This document shows, one piece after another, positions 47,921 through 60,463 of a DNA stretch of 64,000 nt. Both the position numbers and the translations under genes were made by a program. Positions within the stretch are counted from its first letter, which is position 1. Each line of letters starts with the position of its first letter. This stretch comes from Sisyra terminalis. Its lineage: Eukaryota; Arthropoda; Insecta; Neuroptera; Sisyridae. The notes under the pieces are model-generated. The model saw only the letters and a list, made by a program, of their open reading frames with translations. It was not told the origin of the DNA and did not search any database. Where the stretch lies: positions 26,164,001 through 26,228,000 of the forward strand of contig OY292278.1 in the NCBI GenBank assembly GCA_958496175.1. Reading direction: 5' to 3'.

Positions 47921-48085
47921 ATAAGCCTACTGATGGCTAAGTGATTAAGACAGCTCCAAAGCTGGTAGCTGATGGATTCAATCCTCATATCGCGCAATTT
48001 ATAATATTTATCGATTTTCGGTTTTTTATGAGTCCTAGAGTCAATAAAAATCTTTATAGTTAGTAAACGCAATTAAAGCGACTGT
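47921..48085 (+). repeat. tRNA-derived SINE, copy 4
   Basis: ATAAGCCTACTGATGGCTAA gives the head, GTGATTAAG the A-box end and GATGGATTCAATCCTC the B-box region. The tail has GAGTCCTAGAGTCA and CTTTATAGTTAGTAAACG. Confidence 0.75.
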
Positions 48086-49129
48086 AAATGATAAAAAGGG
48101 AAAGAAATATTCTGTATTTCTCATATTAATAAATATATTCAATTTTATACAAAAGAACAGTGTTTTCTAATCTGAGAGGCGCACTTTCCTAGGGAAGGGA
48201 GGCGCAAATATTTGCCAAGATTTTTTGCGAAGAGATTTGATAAGCTTTGGCCTAATAGGCAGCATTTCATTGAGCGACAATTATAAATATTGTTATTCGT
48301 TTTTTCTTGTGTATAACAGTTTATCATAAAAAAAAATTAATACAATTTTTTTTTATTTTTGTTGAATTTTATAAAATGGAAGAAAGGCGCCATATGGTTA
48401 AATATTTTAAGGGAGCCGTGATAAAATAAATTTTGGAAACCACTGCAATAGAATTTACTGAAGTTCAGGTCTACATATTACTCTAAAAGAAATTCTTTCA
48501 AGTACGTACTTGAACTATCAATCATATTTTACCACTGGAACTATCCGGCAATGTAAAATTATAAATATCTACCATTTAAGTACATTTTTGAATCATCATA
48601 TGTTAATTAGCTTTTACGGACACACTCATTACTTTTGGACAGCCACTAAAAACTTTTAAGCAACCAAATAATATAACTGGCTACAATATTGATTCAATAT
48701 TTATATTGGCAAATTGAATTGATTAGAATTAATATTATTTCATATTTTTATAATGGTATGTAAATTATTCATAATCAACAAATAGTAATACAATGTACAA
48801 GATAACTAACTTGTCTTAAGTATACAAAAAACGCATAAATTTTAAACTTCTATTCAATTATTCTTTCTAAAAGTTCTTTAGGGGTGGTTTAAGATTGCAA
48901 AGTGTGGTTTTAAAAAAAAAATCTTATTTGAAAAAAAATATTTTTTTTACATCAAAAAATATTTTATACTCAAGATTCTTAATGGTAGCCAGATTTGACA
49001 GATTCTTGACATACGTATGAAATTTTACAATATTTATTAATTTTTTAATATTTGATTAAAGTTTTCACTAGCCTTGCACAGTTTAAACTGTAACAACAAT
49101 ATAAACATATATTGGGACCTGATTTATCG

Positions 49130-49275
49130 TGACTTATCACATTGCAGTTAAGGAGTAATACAGAACTTTTTAAGAATTACTAATGAAGTTTGCTGGGCAA
49201 TCGAAATACGTATCTGGAGCAATTCGTCATAAATACATTTTGTCTGAACTTTTGTTGAAATTTTTCAGTTTTTGG
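49130..49275 (+). ncRNA. Hammerhead-like motif, family B copy 2
   Basis: CUAAUGA (49180-49186) differs from CUGAUGA by one base. A hairpin UUUGC-UGG-GCAA follows, then UC, GAAA at 49203-49206, the palindrome UACGUA at 49207-49212, and UC. Read as a hammerhead, helix III is the self-complementary UAC/GUA and the cleavage triplet is AUC. This suits a dimeric, antiparallel fold. The G-to-A change in the core would probably abolish cleavage. The downstream CATAAATACATTTTGTCTGA is shared with the other two copies. Confidence 0.5.
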
Positions 49276-49509
49276 AAGCCCTAATGTAATAAAAAGATCA
49301 ATAAACCCAACTTGTAACTGTGCCACGCACTATGCGGAAGGAGGGGAAAGGAGAGCACGCTCTTGTACTGCTTTTCATTTCTTACAATTTATTATGTAGC
49401 CATTAAAATTTAATTTTTCTATTTTTAAATTCTATAACTGTTTATGCATTAATAATTTCTGTATTTAAACGGTTTTAATATAAATTACTTAGATTTATTG
49501 AAATTATAT

Positions 49510-49640
49510 AACGCTAACTTAGTATTTCTCATATCACTATTCTAAGGTGACAATACGTATTTTTCCTATCCCTCGGACAAAATTTTATCTGGAAGATAGT
49601 TGTTACTATCGACTTGTGAATATAGTAGTCCTTAAAGTAA
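49510..49640 (+). repeat. Dispersed repeat family D, copy 3 (partial)
   Basis: CCTCGGACAAAATTTTATCT, GGAAGATAGTTGTTACTATC and GTAGTCCTTAA follow the order seen at 37735-37800. Confidence 0.4.
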
Positions 49641-50447
49641 TGAATCAATCATATCTATAACATTATGAAATAAGTTTTAATCTCATATTTATTATTAATA
49701 AATTTAAATAAAATTTTAGATATAAGAATAATAAATTAAAATGAATGAGTAAAATGCGTAAATCCTCTTTGATCATTTGTGCTCTGTGAAATAAATTAAA
49801 AACATTTTATATAGTCAAGAAAAAAGTTATTTGTATATTTTTTGTCTACTTTGAACCTTATAAAAGTCAAATATGCACTAAGATTCAATATAAGATTAAA
49901 AGTAATACAAAGCTGGAAATAGAACTGAGCTTTTTTCTAACTAGAATTTTTCTATTCACTGGTATTCATTTAAAACATTTTAGAACATTCTATCCAAAAA
50001 TCAGCCATTTTAAACTCGTCAAAGTCTCCCGTTTCATCAATGGAGAAAAAAAAAGCTCGTGCTTTTTCTGCGAATTGTTGGCGAAACTATTCCAATGACT
50101 GCCGTATAAATTTTTCTCCGTGTGTCTTTCACAAAGCTTTCAACTACCTTAACATTTATTCTCCACTAAGAAGGATCATTCTTCAAAATGTTCCTCTCTC
50201 GGCTGAATTGTTTTCAAAAGATTCGCACACAAACTCCATACGACATACACTTGTAATTTAGAAAGCTCTCTCCATCCAAAAACACAAGCAAAAAAAAAGT
50301 AACGCTTGGCATCTTTGTTGTGTTCGTTTCATTTGCATTCTCCGCTTTTTTTTTATTTGTGCACACATACATAGCTATCAACGTATAATACATAACAAAA
50401 CTCTTGAAAATGTAAAGTTAAAAGCTCGCTCTTCGATGATGGTGGTT

Positions 50448-50702
50448 CTAGATATCTGGATGGGAACCGTGGGGAGATATGCGGAAAATGGAACGGGTTT
50501 TCTGGGTAGATATTTGTACATTTGCCTCGGATGCGTCCCCTTTCAACCCCGCTATTGTCAATTTATCCGACCTAACAACGTCATCGAGGGTTGGTGACGT
50601 CATTGAATTGAACACGTCAATGTTCTCACGTAACATTACAGGTGGAAGTCGCTTAAGGAAACAAATAAGCAGCAAATACATTTGTAACAGTTGACATGAC
50701 AA
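50448..50702. other. Mixed-composition island open on both strands, with a CRE
   Basis: Long open frames exist on both strands (71 codons plus, 84 codons minus) in a locally GC-richer patch. It contains TGACGTCA at 50595-50602, and AACGTCA and CACGTCA words. Neither peptide resembles a family I know, and splice sites are not convincing. It may be a cryptic or alternative exon or a conserved regulatory element; I cannot decide. Confidence 0.25.
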
Positions 50703-51959
50703 AAAGGGTAGTGAAAATGTAAATATTTAAGTCTCGAAAATAAATTATCTTCTTACAAATTGAAAAAATCTACTCAAAAATAATCTATGGCCCAAATAAC
50801 AATGTAATCGTAAGTTTTCCCGCATTTAAAATAAGGTACTCAATCTTCTATATAAGGGCATATTTTTCTTTTTCGTTCGGCTCAAAATCATTTTTTTGTT
50901 ATTTTGTTGCCTCTGTTTCGAGATATTTGCAAGTGATAAATTTTCGTTAGAGCATTGAAATAAAATCTGCGTTATCCCCGAAAGCTATTGTTTGCGTAGT
51001 TTTATTACATACGATCTGTGAGAGCTTTCGGCTTCGACATCTCGCACGGATTTAGAAGCTTTTTTCGTTGTAGCAATATTGAATAAAGCTCAAATATATT
51101 TCGAGCTCATGGCTAAATGGCACTGAAAATTTAAACGACGATAAAAGATCGTTGAGCGTAAAATGATGCAATAATACCGAAATAGTTGATGATATGGGAT
51201 GAATAAATATGGTGTAAATCGGAGGTAAACGATTTTTTCGAGGTTAGAACTTTTCTTTTCAGAAAATTTACACATTGCGAAAATGATATGTAACAACATC
51301 CATCAAGTTTGTATTACGCTTTTGGAATTTGTAAAGGAATTACGATGAAATATTCTGGTGTTTTTTGCCATTCAAGAGTTCTGAAAGATAAACCTTTATC
51401 GCTCGCATTTTTTCCAGAAATACCTTTTATAATGCTATATATTACTAAATTGATGTTTAGAAACTTTTACATAAGTTACTGAACCATGAAAAAATGATAT
51501 TTAATGAAAAAGCTCAATTTGAGATAAATATAGAAAATTCGAATTTTTTGCGCCAATAGTTGATGTTTTTTGTCGCTCAAAAGAAACTTAAGAAAATTTG
51601 TCAATTGTATATTTTTCAAAAACAAAAACGCTATTTAAAGATATAGCTATATCTAAATGATTTTCAAATATTTAAATTTCTTTTTTTCTGTGCAAAATAA
51701 TTAGGGTAATTTTCTTCTGGGAAGAAGTCAGCGACGAAAGTTTCAATTTTTAAAATCTACAACAATTAGTTTCTGAGAAATTTAGATTTTAAAATAGTTG
51801 TAAGAAAATATAACTTTACTTAAGTTACCTATAAGCATTTATTTTAAACTAATTTTCAAATAAAATTAACGACGTATTGCCTTAATATGTTTTTCGATTA
51901 CGGCGGAAACTTCACAAACTTCATCATGTGGTCGATAGTATTAAATTTCTCTGCTACTG

Positions 51960-52060
51960 ATAATGGTCACAGATAAGGGCTTCTAGCAATCGAAATACGT
52001 TTCTCGACTATACGCCATAAATACATTTAGTTTGACCTTTGGTTCAAAATTTACGTTCAT
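51960..52060 (+). ncRNA. Hammerhead-like motif, family B copy 3 (decayed)
   Basis: CAGAUAA stands for CUGAUGA, followed by a degraded hairpin, GCAAUCGAAA and UACGUUUC. Downstream CATAAATACATTT.GT matches the other two copies. It is clearly homologous but unlikely to be active. Confidence 0.45.
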
Positions 52061-52280
52061 TATTTACTTTTGCAAATTGTATTTTATTAACTAAGTAGAC
52101 CAAAATATATTTTAGATATTGTTTAAACAGTATGCACTGCTCACATCACCGGAGAATTCTAATTGATTGTCTACAGAAGTGGTGGACAAACTTAATACTG
52201 ATTTAATCGACAACAAATTTTCTTATTAGTACGCGATCGACTTCGAAAAATGAGTCAAATTAAAAACTAGCACATACTTA

Positions 52281-52975
52281 GGGGCTACATGGGTTTAATT
52301 GGTGAAAAATGGCCTATTTTCAACAATTTTTTTCTATACAGAAATCAAAATATTTTAATTAATTTTTTTGGCAGTCTTAAACATACACATTTGAAAAAGA
52401 ATTTCTGAATTTTTCGTAGAAATAAATTTAAAACTGCGCCATTGTGACGTCATTTCCGACGACCCTTTGAAAAAAAGGTGTATCTATGTGGATAGCAAAA
52501 GTCATGACAGGAGCATCCGTGAAAAAAGTAAAAAAGAAGTGAAAAAAAAAAAATATTTTAGTAACGACCATAAAGTAGAATTTGGATACAGGAAAAAAAA
52601 TTTGGTAAACATTTTTCCAAAAAAATGCTAATTTTGGTGATATTTGCTTTATTTTTTTTAAGTAGTTGTAAATGAAAAAAAAACTCTTCGTCCAAGTCCT
52701 TGGGAATTTTATTTCGAAGACTTGTGTACAATTTCATCAAAATCGGTAGAGTAGTTCTCAAGAAATATTGAAAATACAGTTTCGAGAAAAATGCCACAAT
52801 AGACGAGCAGTTATACCTGCGGCGTGCTGAGCTTTCGAATGCTATATTTCCAAAACTATTACTTGAATCAACTTGAATTTGAGATAATATTCTAAGGATG
52901 TTATAAAAATTAATGGGACAATAAAAAAATCAATTTTTTGAAACCATGAAACCCTTGTAAACCGTTAAAGAGATA
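52281..52975. mobile_element. Possible non-autonomous DNA element
   Basis: The left GGCTACATGGGTTTAATTGG resembles the minus strand of the right end, GGTTTACAAGGGTTTCATGG, at about 15 of 20 positions. The interior is non-coding and holds a CRE at 52445-52452 and TTTCATCAAAATCGGTAGAG, partly repeated at 53697-53720. The ends are not sharply defined. Confidence 0.3.
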
Positions 52976-54779
52976 ATGTGTAGAAAGAAGTTTTAGAAGC
53001 ATTATTAGGAAATCAATAATATTCGTTATAGAATAGTGCGAGTTTAATTATAAATTCAAGTTTCAATGTCTTCTGCTAAATTTTTAGTACACACTTTCAA
53101 TTAAAAGAATTGAAATTTACCTAAAAAATTATTTATTACTTAAAATGCTTATGATCGACTGTCGACCTGTTCGCGATCGACCATTTGCTCACCCCTGATC
53201 TACAGTGTAGCTTAATTTTATAGTACCTGGACGACCGAATTCTACTCGGTTTTAAATTTCATGAAATTTCATTCAGTGTTATGTTTCGGCTATGAGAAGT
53301 ATTAGATATACCTACAAACGAAAGATATTTAACACGTATTATAAAGATCAATAACTATTATTATTTATTTTAGTTATTGAAATTGACTATGGAGATAATA
53401 CTTTTAATAAAATGCAAATCTAAAAGCTGAAATTCAAAATATCAAAATATCGTTTCGATAATGTTACTTGATATAAGATTGTTTTTTATTGTAAAAATAT
53501 TTGACAGATACATATTTGAATAACAATTGAAACCAATTGTTGTAATTAGTCTGTATTCATACTAGCACAGATTATACTCATTATGTACACACATCAACAG
53601 ATGGCGCAAAAACTTTTTTTTTCCGTTTTTCGTGGAATTTCCATAGAAAACAACTTAACACATAAACTTTAAAAACAAAATTATGTTGAATTTCAAATTT
53701 TCATCAAAATCGTTAGAGTCATTTTTAAAAACCATAACACATTCATACATACATACAAGAATAATTCGTTTAATATGTAAGATGAGGATATATAATTTTA
53801 TCGGTGCCTTTCGCAGGTATGGTGCCTTCATTTTCAAATTGAATTACAGTAATATTTTTTGGGTTCTAAATTGTTATAGTTACTTTTAATTGGATTTCGA
53901 CTAAATAAGAAATAAGACTAGGTTGGGACTGCTGAATGTTAGTCAGGGCACGAAACATGCTTAAATACTTAATTTAATATGTTGAATTTTTATGTAAGAG
54001 ATTCGCTGTGATTATAACCGCATTATTATTATAAGCATTAGCGATATAGGTAAACTGTAAGACGTGGGCTACATGGGGGGTTAAGTAGAAAACCTTACAA
54101 ATTGGATCACGTTGATGATTAACAAAGCGAAACAAAGATTTAAGAAAAAAAGATAATGACCGAAAACGAATAGCATGTTTGAAAGTTGAGGACAAACAAT
54201 CAGAACTTAAAATATTTTTTAAATATAAGTATATTTTTAACGTAATATTAAAGAGTTTATTGGAATTGTTCGGAAAAAATAGGCTAATTTTGAAAGCTTC
54301 AGAACTTTATTGTTGATTCGAAAAACCCTATTATGTGGTTTATTTTTGAACTTACTAGAATGTCTCATTACGATAAAGTATCTCATACGAGCAAGTATAA
54401 GGGAGTTGAATACGAAAGGAAGTTCTGTTGGAATATAATAGCAGTTCCGATATTATCATAGTTCGCAGAGTGATAAGCTTGGTCGAGGTATTTTCGAATA
54501 AACAGTTGACGATCGGTACTGCGCTTTTATGTACATTAGTTCCTATAATGTGTGATAATGATTTTATATACTAATTGCTAGTAAATAAAAATACATAAGT
54601 TTTAGTGAAAATAAATAATTCGAGGTTAGAGAAAAAGCTCAAATGCGAATAATTTAGTTAAATACAGTGTCAAATACTAATGAGATGTAAATTTGTATTT
54701 AACAAAAAAAAAAAATGCTGAAAAATATAATTTTTACTACTACGTTTAAAGTAGTTTAAATTCAAATTAATGACTTCAA

Positions 54780-55200
54780 ATATCAGCAATAATATATTTG
54801 ACCTTATTTCATCGCCAAACCATTCTTTTTAAGCAATTAATTTTTTCGTTGTTTTTTTTTTCTTGTCGCTTGCAATAATATAATTAATAGTAATTAAGCC
54901 ATTTAAATAAATAACGGTCGGTCATAAATTAATAATTTATTGGTGAAAGCTTTCCACAAGCAAGCTTATCGTGTTGTATTGATCGTTATTTGAGCTTTGG
55001 TCGTTTTATATTAAAAATGAAATCAACATATGTAATTATCGGCAATAAATAAACACAATCGATCACCATTAAACGGTGTAGCCAGTAATTTAATCGAGGC
55101 GCTAACTTAATTATGATTATTATGGAATGTTGCGGTCGTATAGCACATTTTACGTCAGTCGATTTGTTTGCTGAAAGATATTTGAATCGTAATTTTCTTT
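54780..55200. promoter_or_regulatory. Possible conserved intronic DNA
   Basis: Non-repetitive, with TAATTAATAGTAATTAA, ATAAATTAATAATTTATTGG and TTATGATTATTATGG words typical of homeodomain-bound enhancers in AT-rich insect introns. No exon is evident. Confidence 0.2.
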
Positions 55201-56361
55201 CCATAAATAGTTTTAAGGTTTGAAAAAAATCAGGAAATATGTTTAATTACTAGTGAAATTGTCGAAAAATTGTTTTAGTTCGGAGAATATCCAATAGTAG
55301 TGAAATTGTTGCACATATTATTATGTGGATTCGTTTTCCCATTATATAAAAGTAATAACACAATATGTGATATATTTATTATGAGAAAATGTTCTCTTTT
55401 TTCAACCAATTCAAACATATGGAGTTTGTCACGTGCAATAATGGCAATCGGAAATCGAAAATGAAATTCTATTTCAGCTCTGATGATGTGATTCCAATAT
55501 TCGATTCGATTGCAGTAACTATACACTGATACATAGGTGAGCAAAAAAAAATAAAACTCGAATATACCTACTTTTCTCCTGACAGAAGAAGACAGGGTCG
55601 TCTTCATGAACGGAAAGTGGTGGTGGGGGTTGGGAAAACGAATAGGTCGCAATTTAAAGCAACAAAAGTGAAAAGTCCCTGGGGCTGGTTTGACAACGAT
55701 GTTGCAAATATTTTCGTTTTTCCAACGAGAGATGAGAAGAGCTTGCGGTCGACGACGAATTCAGAAATTGATGGAAATTGCGAGATTAAAGTGGGGGCAT
55801 ATTTTAGCTAAGGTCTCCGCATGAAAAACGTTCATATTATGTTTTCTTAAGAAAAACTAGTTTTTTTTGTCTTCTAGACATATGTAGCTAGTAAATGAAA
55901 AAATAAAGTTTTTTCTGTTTTTATAACGGAAAAATGGAGTACAAATATGATGTAGTTATAACATGAATATGATATGAATTTTATTATATTACGCCTGTAG
56001 TAGTTCGCTACTTGAAAACCCTGTGTGGGATAAGAATTAGCATTTTAATCCAGCAGGATTATTTTTTTTTTGTGTCAACAAAGAAGAGAGTACAATAGTA
56101 CGTATACATTATCATCTGACATATGGAGAGTAGCCGAAAATAAACAAATGATTTGTCAGGAAATTTTGAAATTTTTGTTTGAAAAAAAAAAAACTAAACA
56201 TTTTTTATGGGATTACAATATCTCCATTTTATTTCAAAGAATAAAAAACTTCAATGATTTCATTATAAAAAAATATTTTGAATTATTTCAATTTATCACT
56301 GGTCAGTGTTTGAGAAAAAAATTAAAAGATAATGCAAATTTTTATATTTTTATTGTTATTT

Positions 56362-56517
56362 AAGGTCGCATTATGACTATCAAGGTCTTCAACAACTCTA
56401 GGGTTAATAATTATTCGTCGATCGAGAAATATTGAAAATTTTCTCGATACAAGATTCGAACCCAATACAAATCTAACAGTTTTGGAGCGGCCACCTAGAA
56501 CACTCGGCCACCAGTAG
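56362..56517 (-). repeat. tRNA-derived SINE, copy 5
   Basis: On the minus strand: CTACTGGTGGCCGAGTGTTC (A-box region), GGGTTCGAATC (intact B box, complement of 56453-56463), and the tail with TTAACCCTAGAGTTG and AAGACCTTGATAGTCATAA. It has the best preserved B box of the family here. Confidence 0.8.
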
Positions 56518-57009
56518 GGAGCAAAATTATTATTGATTAACTAAATCTTCCTGATCCTCCGTTCTAGGAAGAAAAGTATGTGGTTCAAAAATTTTGCTTA
56601 AATAATAATAAAACAAAATAATTTGAAATTATATATCTTTTGCTTCGCAAAAAATGGAAAATGCAAATTTTGAATCATGTATACTCAAGAGTTCCGTAGC
56701 AGAGATCAACGTTTGCTAAATGTATAGTTTAAATTTATGTCTCACCAATTATTTATTGAAGAAAAAATATTTAGAAACTTCATCAAATTTAACAATATAT
56801 CACTTTTTGTTTGTTTAACTGATAGAAAGTTTTTTTTTTCAAGAAGACTCTAAACGCTTTCAATAGCCAGTAATTATTCATATTGGTTTCAAGTCATAGC
56901 AAAAAAAATATGGTTTATTGAGTAAATTGGTGGATATCCTTCAAAAAATTGGCGTCTACTCCACACGGGTAATTAATCTCATATTTGTTCATAAAAAAGA
57001 TAGTTAAAA

Positions 57010-57330
57010 TTCGGATTCCTGAAGAAGATACCAAATATACAGAGATCAGAATAGGATATTGTTAAAGATGCTCTCTCCTACTCTTTTTAATATATACGTT
57101 GAATGGTGTAAAGTAAAGCTCAGAATAAATTTGGAGACTTAACAATGGGTAGATGCATTTTCAATGTCACCACACGCTAACGACCTGGTACTGTTGGCTA
57201 AAACGGAAGTAGAAATGTACAAATAAATTACATACAAAGTATGTTAGATCATTTGATTATCGCTAAAGAAACTTATATAATGGATTTAAATACAGAAAAG
57301 TCAAATACCATGAGATAATTGAAAAGAAAA
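57010..57330 (+). pseudogene. LINE reverse transcriptase fragment
   Basis: Broken frames give LSPTLFNIYVEW near 57075 (usual LSPLLFNLYAEW), then SPHANDLVLLAKTEVEMYK near 57175, matching the YADDLVLLA catalytic box with Asp changed to Asn. TYIMDLNTEKSNTM follows (usual GL.LN..KTK.M). It is a short piece of the RT palm domain, inactive. Confidence 0.75.
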
Positions 57331-59828
57331 TGCTCCTTTGTATCAACACAAAGAACTTATAAATAACTAGAAAATATTTAAATTATACCGAAAATTACAA
57401 CATGGTAGTGCTGAACTGGATTTTCATTATTGTGATCTTATTAATGGTCTCCTTTAAAATTTACTATTTACGTTTGAATTTCAATGTTATGAAGATCCTT
57501 ATTTACGACGCAGTATCAAATAAACTTCAAATGGTTCATACTAATCCGCCATTGCAGCCTTGAATCAAATAAATTACGGTGTTATTATTACAATTTACGA
57601 TGTATTTTTCCCTTGTATTTTCTGTTAAAACTTATCATATGTTACACATTTTTTTGTATTTTGTGGTGATCCTTTTGTGTAGTGACTAGTACGTACTACT
57701 CATTTACCATTTTTGTCTTTTGTCTACGGAGCCTTAAAACGTATCTTTGGTTTTGGTATGCAAACTTTAGCTACCAAAAAGCTTAAATTTATTTTTTCTT
57801 TTATTGATGTAAAAAAAGGTTTTATTTTATAATAAAAAGTACAAAAAATTGTTCAATTTCATTGAACAGTAACTAAACACTTTTCTAAAGTATCGTTTGA
57901 CTTTAGTATGCATAAGTGGTATTGTTTAGTTGTGGTTAGATAATTAAAAGTGCTTCAAATTATATTTATTGTAAAGATTAGTTTTTAGTGTTATGCTCTA
58001 AATTCTGAAAGTTTCTCTTTAGAATTCCTCTCCAATACTCTTCTCCTAAAGGAACTATCATGATCTTGATTTTTTTTCGTATTTTAATCGATGATTGGTC
58101 TCTTATAACTTTATTTTTGTTAATGCTCAAATGCTTCAAGATAATTGAGTTGATTCTGTGTCATAAATTTTCAATTGGGATTCCTTTGATAGATACCTAC
58201 GTACGGATTGTTATCTATTTTAATGGTGTGTAGGTGTTTTCTTAGATGACAGTATTTTACTGGTAGATCTATCAGGATTCTAACATGTTTTGAAATTTCT
58301 ATGCAACATTAACCTATAGTATGCTCCATTGACTTAGTTTTAAGAAAATTTTGTGACCATTTTTTTCATGCAAAAAAGAATAAAACTTCTCTTATATCTT
58401 TGCTTGAAATCTCAAACAACATATTTTGAGAAACTTTTACGATAAACACATTCATAAAATCAAAAGTTACACTATCTAAAATGGTACGAGACATCGCGCC
58501 GTGGCTTGTCGTCGAAATTTGATATAAATTCTGTTACGTATAATATATCTATAAATAACTCGAATGAAAATTCAACTCCATATCTATCCTAATAATACCT
58601 ACAGTCAGTGAGTTGAACTTGCCGAGTAGAAATTTATATATCGTACATAACTGTATGTACGTACCAATGTTGGTACATAACCGTATTATAAAATAGAAAA
58701 CGTACTTCGCATTTATTCAAAAATAATTTCCAGGTGAAAAGACAAGAAACGGAATTTATTCCGATTTGTGCCAGATATGTCAGGAATTCCTTTTTGTCTT
58801 TCATTCCAAAACGAAAATCAAAAATCATTACTCGTTTCGGTTGAGTTGAGCAAAATTTCTGGAAAGGGCTATTAGCATAAATGATATGTTGAGTATTTGA
58901 ATTATTCGCTGGAATCGTTTCTCAAAGTTGTATGAAATCACGAAAAATTATCTGAATTTCAATCAAAATCTCAACTCCTTAATCTGCTGCAATGCACACT
59001 TCTCATCTATCACATTTCATCTCCAATTTCTCGGAAGTCAGGCACAGATTTTGCAAAGACAATCAAAGTCATTTAGTCAAACAGATTGCTTTTGAAACGT
59101 TCAAGTCTTGGCTGTCACTAGCCAAATATCTTCATTTCGTTGAGAACCTTCGAAATTTATCTTCTTAATTTTTAGTTAAAATTAGTACAAAATTGTTTTT
59201 TTTTTTTTGATCATTTGAACCTTCTACTAAGATCACTTGGTGAGAGGCGTATTTTAGATGTCAGTTATATCTTAAGATTAATAAAATTAATGAAATGAAA
59301 CATCAGATTTTTATAAGCTTGGTAACTTCATCTTCTCCCGCCAATTTGAGCTTCCTAGTGATCGAAGTCGAGCTATAGGGATTTGAAAATAATACAAAAA
59401 AACTTCAAGAAAAGATGTTATCCCCTGCATTGTTAGCGGGGACACATTAATGTTCCCGTATATAAACAATGGATAAACCTATACCGATTTCTGTATATCG
59501 CGTAAATTAGGACTATCCAACCTCAACGAATTAAAGATGTGCAGACTAAGTTACCAACATAAAACGGTGGGATAAGTTTCTGCATATTTCTTTGTATTTT
59601 TACGTTTACGTGGTACTAGAAAGATCTAAAGGTGAGGAGCAAAAATTTAAAGGTTCGATTTGTACAAATTAATAAAAGTATGTGTATTCTTTGTTATAGT
59701 GAACATTAGTCGACAGAATATGAACGATTTTCCAACTGATGGTGATTTATTGGTAAAAGCAAAATTGAAGGGAAATCTTAATTTAATGAATTATGTAATA
59801 AAAAGAACAAGATTTTTCGGTTATTTCT

Positions 59829-60034
59829 AAGACTAGTAACTTCCCGTGAAATATTACTGCCCAACAACTGACAAATAGTTATAATTGGTAATAGAATTAA
59901 ACCAAAATGACAGTTGAAGCTACAACAAAAATCAGTTCAAATTTGAGACAATGATTGTATTTCACTCACACGTATGTGCTTGCATTCTTTGTTGCCTGTT
60001 TTTACCGACATTCGTTTACCTATTATTATTATGA
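59829..60034 (+). repeat. Dispersed repeat family A, copy 4 (single block)
   Basis: GACTAGTAACTTCCCGTGAA, ATATTACTGCCCAACAACTG and AAAATGACAGTTGAAGC match the block at 633-861 and 36521-36750. The interior block is absent, as a solo terminal repeat would look. Confidence 0.65.
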
Positions 60035-60463
60035 TTTCGAATTCTTCTTGGTGGTTCTACAATTATTGATTTTTTGTTAAATCTGGTTTTTATTGAAAGT
60101 TTCGTCATTAAATCAATTTAATCAACAAAACCTAAATGAATAGTGTTTTTTTTACTAAGAAATTCTATGATGATACAAATAAAAGGAACTTTTGCTGTCG
60201 TATTTACATTTGTGAGTTTCACTGCATAAAAATCGTGATTATTTTTGAAAAATCATTCAATCATTAGTACATCTTCATTAAGTAAATTTGAACTACCATC
60301 ATGTACAAAGTTTTCTCCATTGTGGTACTCAAAACTTCTCAAGTAATTTAGTATCTTACTTTGAAAGTTATAAAATAGAGGATAAAAATTATAAGTAGGT
60401 AATTAATACTAAAACTATTCGGTTTACAATAGAAATGCAGCAAAAACGCTGTTTACTTATGTG

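Noticed and set aside
55275..55652. 125-codon minus-strand ORF
   Set aside because: AT-rich, Phe/Ile/Tyr-heavy translation with no domain or motif; expected by chance in 64 kb of such DNA.
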